The notes beneath the pieces were generated by a model that worked only from the letters and a program-made list of their open reading frames with translations, did no database searches and was not told the DNA's origin. This document shows, one piece after another, positions 58,393 through 64,000 of a stretch of DNA of 64,000 nt. Source of the stretch: Aeromicrobium sp. Root495 (GTDB lineage Bacteria; Actinomycetota; Actinomycetes; Propionibacteriales; Nocardioidaceae). The DNA lies in contig NZ_LMFJ01000003.1 in NCBI RefSeq assembly GCF_001426755.1, forward strand, positions 22,733 to 86,732. The letters are read 5' to 3'. Every line of letters starts with the position of its first letter. The stretch's first letter is position 1. A program made the position numbers and the translations under genes.

Positions 58393-59441
58393 CCCTGATC
58401 GTGGCCACTCTCGGGCCAGGGACGGCGACAGCCGACGATTGGCGCGCGGTGCTGCTGGCCGGCGCCGACGTGCTGCGTTTCACCGCATCCAAGAGCTCGG
58501 TGGAGGACCTGGCGGCTCAGGCGATCCAGGTCAGGGCGACAGCGGCGTCGATGTCCCTCGATCCCGAGCTCGTGCTCGACCTCCCTGGTTCCAAGCCACG
58601 CCTGGCGAACACGGAGCTCCTCGACCTGGGGGCGGTCTCCACGCTCGACCTCCTCCGCGATCCGGCGCCCCAGGGAGCGTCACCGGGAGGGCCGCGGATC
58701 GGCGTCACCGGCCTCGGCCCCAGCGCGCGCCTGGAACGAGGCGATGTCCTCCTGGTGGGTGACGGGGAGGACGCCCTCGAGGTGGTCGAGGTGCTGACCG
58801 ATGGCTGGCGGGTGCGCCCGCTGACGACCGGGACGATGGGGCCACGCCGCGGGCTCGCCTGGCCCAACGAGAGCGTGCGCAACGAGTCGCTCACCGAGCG
58901 CGACCTGGCGGCCCTTCGCCTGCTGCCCTCCTCGCCGTTCGACGCGGCGGTGATCTCCTTCGTCGAGTCCGCCGAGACCATGATGACGGCGCGACGAGCG
59001 CTGGGACCTGTGGTCGAGGGCACGCCCCGCCGACTCGTGGCCAAGATCGAGAGCCGCGCGGGCATCCTGGCCCTCGACGCGGTCGCCGAGGCCTCCGACG
59101 CCATCCTGATCGGCAGGGGTGACCTGCTGCTCGACTCCGGCGTGCTGGACCTGCATCAGCTGGTCGACGGGGTGCTGGCGCGCATCGGCGAGCTGCCGTG
59201 CCCGGTCGTCGTCGGGACGCAGCTGCTCACCTCGCTGCAGGACGGCTGGCTCCCACACCGGTCCGAGCTGTCGTTCGTGTGTGACGCGATGAGTCGGGGC
59301 GTCTCCGGCTTGATGCTGGCGGAGGAGACAGCCGCGAGCCGCGAGCCGGCGCGCGCCGTCGAGCTGCTCGACGCCTTGCGTGGGCGGTACTCGACCGCGT
59401 CGCGTGCTCCGCTCCTCGGACGCGTGGAGCGGTCGTGGTGA
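58389..59441 (+). CDS. Pyruvate-kinase-like barrel protein without the C-terminal domain
   Basis: A 350-aa protein resembling the pyruvate kinase A and B domains but shorter than pyruvate kinase (about 470). LIVATLGPGTATADDWRAVLLAGADVLRFT matches the start of the barrel, LTERDLAALRLLPSSPFDAAVISFVESAE the central part, LVAKIESRAGILALDAV the catalytic Lys and Glu, AILIGRGDLLLDSG the metal loop and GLMLAEETAASREPARAV the later ETA helix. The substrate helix (TQMLES in the enzyme) is TQLLTSL. The allosteric C-domain is lacking. It is coupled by 4-bp overlaps to a kinase on each side, so it probably has a specialised PEP/pyruvate or aldolase-like role. Confidence 0.85.
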   Translation: MTLIVATLGPGTATADDWRAVLLAGADVLRFTASKSSVEDLAAQAIQVRATAASMSLDPELVLDLPGSKPRLANTELLDLGAVSTLDLLRDPAPQGASPGGPRIGVTGLGPSARLERGDVLLVGDGEDALEVVEVLTDGWRVRPLTTGTMGPRRGLAWPNESVRNESLTERDLAALRLLPSSPFDAAVISFVESAETMMTARRALGPVVEGTPRRLVAKIESRAGILALDAVAEASDAILIGRGDLLLDSGVLDLHQLVDGVLARIGELPCPVVVGTQLLTSLQDGWLPHRSELSFVCDAMSRGVSGLMLAEETAASREPARAVELLDALRGRYSTASRAPLLGRVERSW

Positions 59442-60103
59442 CGGCTTCACTCACCCGTGGGGTGGCGCTCGACGGACTGGAGTACAGCGGCAAGACCGCC
59501 TTGGCCGAGGCCCTGGGGAGCGCGCTGGAGGAGCGAGGGCACCCTGTCTCCCGAGCCCACGGCACCATGACCGATGACGACCTCGTCGCACGTCTGCACA
59601 GCGACCAGGTGGCCATCTTCGCGGAGCGCCACGACCGCGCCTTCGACGATCCCGATCTCTGGAGCCAGTTCAACAGTGTTCGCTCGGCCCAGCTCATGAT
59701 CGACGCGGCGCGGTTGCCCGCCCGACCGTCGAGGGACCGGATCCACGTGCAGGATCGCTACTGGCTCACGCAGCACTGCTTCAACCGCCAGATGACGCCC
59801 GGTCGGGGCTTCCTCGGAGACGACTGGATCGAGCGGAGCGCCCCACGCTTCACCCTGCAGGTCTGGGTGACGTGCTCACCGGAGACGCGACGTCTTCGGG
59901 CCGCGGAGCGTGGCCCGAAGCACGCGATCAATGCCTTCCTGGTGCGGCACCTCGACGAGGTCATCGAGCTGGACAGGGTGTTCTGCGAGCATCTGGTCGC
60001 GAGCGGCCAAGGACGCGTCGTGAGCTCCGAGGGCCGAGCTCCCCGCGAGCTGGCTCGGGCTGTGCTGGCCGAGTTCGACGCCGCCGATCGAGGTGCGCCG
60101 TGA
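59438..60103 (+). CDS. dTMP-kinase-like P-loop kinase
   Basis: A 221-aa P-loop protein from GTG 59438. Walker A is GLEYSGKTALAEALGSAL, HVQDRYWLTQHCF is the DR(Y/F) motif of thymidylate kinases, and RRLRAAERG the lid region. It is related to dTMP kinase but divergent (the family's ExxGxx P-loop is LEYSGKT), so a nucleotide or small phospho-compound other than dTMP may be the acceptor. It lies between a pyruvate-kinase-like and a flavin-monooxygenase gene with 4-bp overlaps at both ends. A step that adds a second phosphate is conceivable after the choline-kinase-like enzyme (inference). Confidence 0.82.
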   Translation: MTASLTRGVALDGLEYSGKTALAEALGSALEERGHPVSRAHGTMTDDDLVARLHSDQVAIFAERHDRAFDDPDLWSQFNSVRSAQLMIDAARLPARPSRDRIHVQDRYWLTQHCFNRQMTPGRGFLGDDWIERSAPRFTLQVWVTCSPETRRLRAAERGPKHAINAFLVRHLDEVIELDRVFCEHLVASGQGRVVSSEGRAPRELARAVLAEFDAADRGAP

Positions 60104-61440
60104 CCACGCCGGGACGAGGTCCCGGAGTCGAGGATCGCAGCGACCGGTGGTGCGTCGTGGGAGCGGGGCCGGCAGGACTGGCCACAGCGAAGAACCTGGG
60201 CGATGCCGACATCCCGTACGACGTCGTGGATCGCCACGACAGCCCGGGAGGCGTCTGGCGCTACGGGGAGCCGGGCAGCACGGTCTATGCCTCCACCACC
60301 ATGATCTCCTCACGTCGGCTCATCGAGTTCCGCGGCTTCGCCATGCCGGCGGACTGGCGTGACTACCCGACGCACCGCGAGGCACTGTCCTACCTGGTGG
60401 CCTACGCCGACCACTTCCGCATCACCCCGAACCTGGAGCTCGGTCGAGGCGTCGCGTCGGTCCGTCGTTGCGACGACGGCTGGCTGGTGGTCCTCTCGGA
60501 CGGGACCCAGCGGCTCTACCGCGGCATCGTGCTGGCCACGGGTCATCACTGGGACCCACGTTCGCCGGATCACCCCGGGACCTTCGACGGCACGGTGCTC
60601 CACTCCGGGGACTATCGGACGCCCGCGATGCTGGCCGGTCTGCGCGTGCTGGTGGTGGGCGGCGGGAACTCCGGGAGCGACATCGCCGTGGAGTCGGCCC
60701 GGATCGCCGACCGCACCTTCCAGTCGCTGCGACACGGCTACCACTACCTGCCCAAGTACTTCTGGGGAAAGCCGATCGACGAGATCCTGGCCGCGATGGA
60801 GCGATGGAGGTTCCCCGCCGGCGTCCGGCGTCTCGTGTGCTCGTTCATCAGTCGTGCCGCGTTCGGCGACCCGTCGTCGTTCGGACTGCCCCGGCCCTCA
60901 CGCCGGATGCTGGAGGGCCGGGTGGTCCTGAACTCCGAGCTGGTGCACCAGGTGGCGAGCGGTGCGGTGACGCCCAAGCCCGGCGTGTCGCGTCTTGACG
61001 GTCGTCAGGTGCACTTCGACGACGGGACGGTCGAGGACGTCGACGTCATCGTCCACGCGACGGGCTTCCATGCATCGGTGGGCGTCGACGACGGAGGGTT
61101 GGGGCTGGGAACCACCATGCACCTGCACCTGGTGGACGAGCGTCACGACGGCGTCTTCTACGCAGGGCACATCCAGCCGAGCGGGGGCACCTGGCAGCTC
61201 TTCGACGACCAGGGCGCCATCATCGCGAAGATCATCGCGTCCTGCTCGAGGGACGGCCGACCGTCGAAGCCGGTGCGAGCAGTGCTGGCGGCCTACGGTC
61301 CGAGCGACTACCTACCGCCTGAAGCCGGGCGCCGCGGCGATCCGCTGCGCGTCGACCTCTATCGGTATGCCGCGTTGCTGCGCCGACTCGTCCGCGAGCT
61401 CAGTGCGGACGACGGCCTGCGCCGGGACGTTGCGCCGTGA
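60100..61440 (+). CDS. Flavin-containing monooxygenase
   Basis: A 446-aa class B flavin monooxygenase from GTG 60100. FAD motif CVVGAGPAGLATAKNL; NADPH motif VVGGGNSGSDIAVESA; the fingerprint FDGTVLHSGDYRTP (FxGxxxHxxxY/F); and the C-terminal VIVHATGFHASV (ATG motif). FMO/Baeyer-Villiger-type enzymes oxygenate N, S or ketone centres using NADPH and O2. It is the last gene of the four-gene coupled operon and convergent with the O-methyltransferase gene. Its product is probably a tailored intermediate of the cluster; the substrate is unknown. Confidence 0.92.
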   Translation: MTTPGRGPGVEDRSDRWCVVGAGPAGLATAKNLGDADIPYDVVDRHDSPGGVWRYGEPGSTVYASTTMISSRRLIEFRGFAMPADWRDYPTHREALSYLVAYADHFRITPNLELGRGVASVRRCDDGWLVVLSDGTQRLYRGIVLATGHHWDPRSPDHPGTFDGTVLHSGDYRTPAMLAGLRVLVVGGGNSGSDIAVESARIADRTFQSLRHGYHYLPKYFWGKPIDEILAAMERWRFPAGVRRLVCSFISRAAFGDPSSFGLPRPSRRMLEGRVVLNSELVHQVASGAVTPKPGVSRLDGRQVHFDDGTVEDVDVIVHATGFHASVGVDDGGLGLGTTMHLHLVDERHDGVFYAGHIQPSGGTWQLFDDQGAIIAKIIASCSRDGRPSKPVRAVLAAYGPSDYLPPEAGRRGDPLRVDLYRYAALLRRLVRELSADDGLRRDVAP

Positions 61441-61462
61441 GGCCGACGACCCGATGAGCCCG

Positions 61463-62116
61463 TCAGTCGCGCACCCGTGCGAGGGACATGCCGTCGGCGA
61501 TGGGCAACATCATGACGTCCACCCTCTCGTCGCGCGCGAGACGATCGTTGAAGTCGATGATCGCCTCGTCCACGTCGCTGCTGGGGTGAAGGACACGTCC
61601 ACTGCGGAAGACGTTGTCGAAGGCCATCACGCCGCCGGGCCGCATGCGGCCGACGAGCTCCTCGAAGTAGCCCCAGTACGCCGGCTTGTCGGCGTCGACG
61701 AAGGCGAAGTCGACGTCTGCCGCGACAGGCAGGGAGCGCAGGGTCTCGATCGCCGGCGCGATGCGCAGGTCGATGAGGTGGTCCACGCCGGCGGCCCGCC
61801 AGGCGTCCTGGGCGATCTCGGTCCAGTCGTCGGTGACGTCGCAGCAGATGAGCTCCCCGCCGGGCCTGAGTCCCCGGGCGATGGCCAGGGCCGACATCCC
61901 GGTGAAGGTCCCGACCTCGACGACGCGGCGCGCCTGGAGCATCTGCACCAGCAGGGTCAGGAAGCCGCTCTGCTCCGGAGCGGTCTGCCAGTGAGCGACC
62001 TCCTCGAACTGCGCAGTGCGCTCGGAGATCTGGTCCTGGATCGGGTCGGAGGGCATGCTGTGCGCCATCATGTAGGCGTGCAGCTCTGCCGGGATCAACA
62101 GCTCGCTCTGCTTCAT
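61463..62116 (-). CDS. Cation-dependent O-methyltransferase (CCoAOMT/catechol-type)
   Basis: A 217-aa class I SAM methyltransferase from ATG 62116 (GGGGGAAC upstream). SAM motif VVEVGTFTGMSALAIARGL, ICCDVT, and FAFVDADKPAYWGYFEEL (metal and substrate Asp/Lys), AFDNVFRSGRV and DFNDRLARDERVDVMMLPIADG: the catechol/CCoA O-methyltransferase family, needing Mg2+. It methylates a catechol-like hydroxyl. It is divergent from the ring hydroxylase (123-bp gap), which could make the catechol it methylates, and convergent with the monooxygenase operon. Confidence 0.93.
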   Translation of the reverse strand: MKQSELLIPAELHAYMMAHSMPSDPIQDQISERTAQFEEVAHWQTAPEQSGFLTLLVQMLQARRVVEVGTFTGMSALAIARGLRPGGELICCDVTDDWTEIAQDAWRAAGVDHLIDLRIAPAIETLRSLPVAADVDFAFVDADKPAYWGYFEELVGRMRPGGVMAFDNVFRSGRVLHPSSDVDEAIIDFNDRLARDERVDVMMLPIADGMSLARVRD

Positions 62117-62238
62117 TGCGTTCCCCCACGGTCGCGTCGAACGGCCCGCCGCGGCCGGGCCGGATCGGTCCGTGCGGTGAGGCCAGGACATCGATTGTGC
62201 CTCAGGTCCACTGAAACAGGGCGTCGGGGAGCGTGCGC

Positions 62239-64000
62239 ATGAGCACCCCCGAGCCGATCGAGACGGACGTCCTGGTGGTGGGCAGCGGACCGGCCGGCGC
62301 CACGGCCGCGTCGCTGCTGGCCACCTACGGCGTCAGCACGACGATGATCAGCAAGTACGGCTGGGTGGCCAACAGTCCGCGTGCTCACATCACGAACCAG
62401 CGGACCATGGAGGTCATGCGCGACCTGGGGGTGGAGGCAGAGCTCCTGGAACGGGGGACGCCGCAGACCCAGATGGCTGAGAACGTCTTCTGCACCAGCC
62501 TGGTGGGCACCGAGATCGCAAGGCTCAGGGCGTGGGGCACCGACGACTCCCGCCTCAGCGACTACGTGGAGTCGAGCCCCTGCGCCATGCTCGACCTTCC
62601 GCAGCCGTACCTGGAGCCGGTACTCGTCAGCACGGCGGCGAGCCGTGGGGCCACCGTCCGGTTCGACACCGAGCTCCTCTCGTTCACGCAGGACTCCGAG
62701 GGCGTCACGGCTCTCGTGCGCGACCGTGTCCGAGGCGATGAGCAGCTGGTCCGGTGCCGCTACCTGATCGGGGCCGACGGCGCCACCAGCCGCGTGGCGG
62801 AACAGCTCGGCCTGCCCTTCGAGGGTCGGCTCGCCACCGGTGGAAGCATCAACATCGTCTTCTCGGCCGACCTGAGCCGTTACGTCGAGCACCGCCCGGG
62901 AGTCCTGTACTGGGTCCTTCGGCCCGGCGAAGGTGTCGGCGGGGTCGGGATGGGCGTCCTCCGCATGGTGCGTCCGTGGAACCGGTGGATGGCGGTCTGG
63001 GGCTACGACATCACCGGGGAGCGCCCGGTCATGGACGATGCGGCCGCCCGCGCGATCGTGCACGAGCTGCTCGGCGACCGGGGCATCGAGGTCGTCATCG
63101 AGTCGGCCTCGGTCTGGAGCGTGAACGAGAGCAGTGCGAGCCGGTACTCGGACGGGCGGGTCTTCTGTGCCGGCGACGCGGTCCACCGGCACTCCCCTGC
63201 CAACGGTCTCGGCTCCAACACCTCGGCCCAGGACAGCTACAACCTGGCCTGGAAGCTCGCCGCCGTGATCAAGGGCGTCGCTGGGCCTGGGCTCCTGGAC
63301 ACCTACGACGCCGAGCGGGTGCCGGTGGGTCAGCAGGTCGTCGAGCGGGCGAGCCGCAGCGCCTCCGACTTCGGGCAGCTCTTCAACGCCCTGGGGCTCG
63401 GCGACGGGAAGGCCTCGGCGCGGCTCGAGGACGGACTCGACGCCTTGCAGGTGCCGGACGCGGCGGGAGCGGCCCGTCGCCGCGCCCTCGCGCGAGCCGT
63501 CGAGCTGAAGCACGACGAGTTCAGCGCCCATGGTGTCGAGATGAATCAGCGGTACACCTCGTCCGCCGTGATCCCCGCGGACGACGGCCCAGAGGTCTGG
63601 GCTCGCGATTCTGAGCTCTACCACCAGGCATCGACGAGGCCCGGGGCCAAGCTGCCCCACGTCTGGCTCACCGATCTCGAGGGGCGACGGATCTCCACCC
63701 TGGACCTCGTCGGGAAGGGTGCCTTCACCCTGATGACGGGACTGTCAGGGGTGGTGTGGGACGGCGCGGCGCAGAGCTGTGGCGAGGTGCTGGGTCTGAA
63801 GCCCCGCGTGGCTCGCATCGGGGTCACGGCGCTCGACGTCTACGGCACCTGGTCCCGTGTCACCCAGCACATGGACGAGGCCGGGGCCCTCCTGGTCCGC
63901 CCTGACGGGCAGGTCGCGTGGCGACACGACAGCGCGGTGACCGACGTCCAGGAGGCGTCTACGCTTCTGGTCCAGGCGCTGGGGACCATTCTGCACCGAC
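62239..64000 (+). CDS. Aromatic-ring FAD monooxygenase (TfdB/PheA-type), truncated by the window end
   Basis: An open frame of 587 codons from ATG 62239 (GGGGAG upstream) runs off the end without a stop. Group A flavin hydroxylase: N-terminal VLVVGSGPAGATAASLLATYG, the DG motif YLIGADGATSRVAEQLG and the GD motif FCAGDAVHRHSPANGLGSNT. The thioredoxin-like C-terminal domain begins about residue 490 (LPHVWLTDLEGRRISTLDLVG). Most like 2,4-dichlorophenol 6-monooxygenase and related phenol or polyketide hydroxylases, about 590-600 aa, so nearly complete. It hydroxylates an aromatic ring, possibly giving a catechol for the adjacent O-methyltransferase. Confidence 0.92.
   Translation, partial: MSTPEPIETDVLVVGSGPAGATAASLLATYGVSTTMISKYGWVANSPRAHITNQRTMEVMRDLGVEAELLERGTPQTQMAENVFCTSLVGTEIARLRAWGTDDSRLSDYVESSPCAMLDLPQPYLEPVLVSTAASRGATVRFDTELLSFTQDSEGVTALVRDRVRGDEQLVRCRYLIGADGATSRVAEQLGLPFEGRLATGGSINIVFSADLSRYVEHRPGVLYWVLRPGEGVGGVGMGVLRMVRPWNRWMAVWGYDITGERPVMDDAAARAIVHELLGDRGIEVVIESASVWSVNESSASRYSDGRVFCAGDAVHRHSPANGLGSNTSAQDSYNLAWKLAAVIKGVAGPGLLDTYDAERVPVGQQVVERASRSASDFGQLFNALGLGDGKASARLEDGLDALQVPDAAGAARRRALARAVELKHDEFSAHGVEMNQRYTSSAVIPADDGPEVWARDSELYHQASTRPGAKLPHVWLTDLEGRRISTLDLVGKGAFTLMTGLSGVVWDGAAQSCGEVLGLKPRVARIGVTALDVYGTWSRVTQHMDEAGALLVRPDGQVAWRHDSAVTDVQEASTLLVQALGTILHR

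Overview
The window is 64 kb of high-GC DNA with frequent GTG starts, many 4-bp start/stop overlaps and mycothiol-dependent formaldehyde metabolism. This points to an actinomycete, possibly a Nocardioidaceae-like organism (Aeromicrobium or Nocardioides type); the genus is inference.

Layout. 1-18.3 kb is ordinary chromosome. It holds a pcaB/pcaL-like pair whose catalytic motifs are largely missing, a DUF6629 membrane protein, the mscR (mycothiol-dependent formaldehyde dehydrogenase) plus MBL-hydrolase operon, a secreted repeat protein, an aldo/keto reductase, a MalY/PatB-type aminotransferase, aroQ, a CPA1 antiporter, a LytR_C protein, a HerA/DUF853 ATPase, a PAP2-like membrane enzyme, a ComB-like phosphatase, a HAD hydrolase, the SRP RNA gene and tRNA-Ser(GGA).

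18.34-37.79 kb is a 19.4-kb integrated element inserted in the 3' end of tRNA-Ser(GGA). A 56-bp direct repeat bounds it (18341-18396 and 37737-37792), and a 26-bp double repeat lies just inside each end. It carries a tyrosine integrase, an excisionase, an odd IF2_N-like/double-HTH protein and a MobF relaxase-helicase, but no recognisable mating-pair machinery, so it looks mobilizable rather than self-transmissible. Its cargo is a metal and envelope-thiol island: DUF4396, two DUF6153/DUF305 pairs, an F510_1955 lipoprotein, a DUF3152 metalloprotease-like protein, CopC, CcdA, TlpA, a CmtR-like sensor, two CDF transporters, a DsbA-like protein and a three-part SnoaL/thioredoxin-like/ankyrin fusion. 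Two decayed arsC tails flank the first cargo block. The original tRNA terminator now lies beyond the right end of the element.

37.8-57.2 kb is chromosome or older accessory DNA: a MerR-controlled hydrolase; an arsenic island (ArsR-ArsC fusion, AqpS-type aquaporin, ArsC, ArsR, ArsO-like flavoprotein, ArsN1-like acetyltransferase); a CsoR-family repressor with DUF302 and MMPL genes around twin GC-rich operators; a two-component system; a GAF/ANTAR-like protein; a PASTA kinase; and a coupled dehydrogenase/SDR/FAD-oxidoreductase operon.

57.4-64 kb is the most unusual chromosomal segment. Four genes, each overlapping the next by 4 bp, encode a choline-kinase/APH-like phosphotransferase, a pyruvate-kinase-like barrel, a dTMP-kinase-like P-loop protein and a flavin monooxygenase. 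Next to them are an O-methyltransferase and an aromatic-ring hydroxylase that runs off the window. I read this as a possible small specialised-metabolite cluster. It is the best candidate here for an undescribed pathway.
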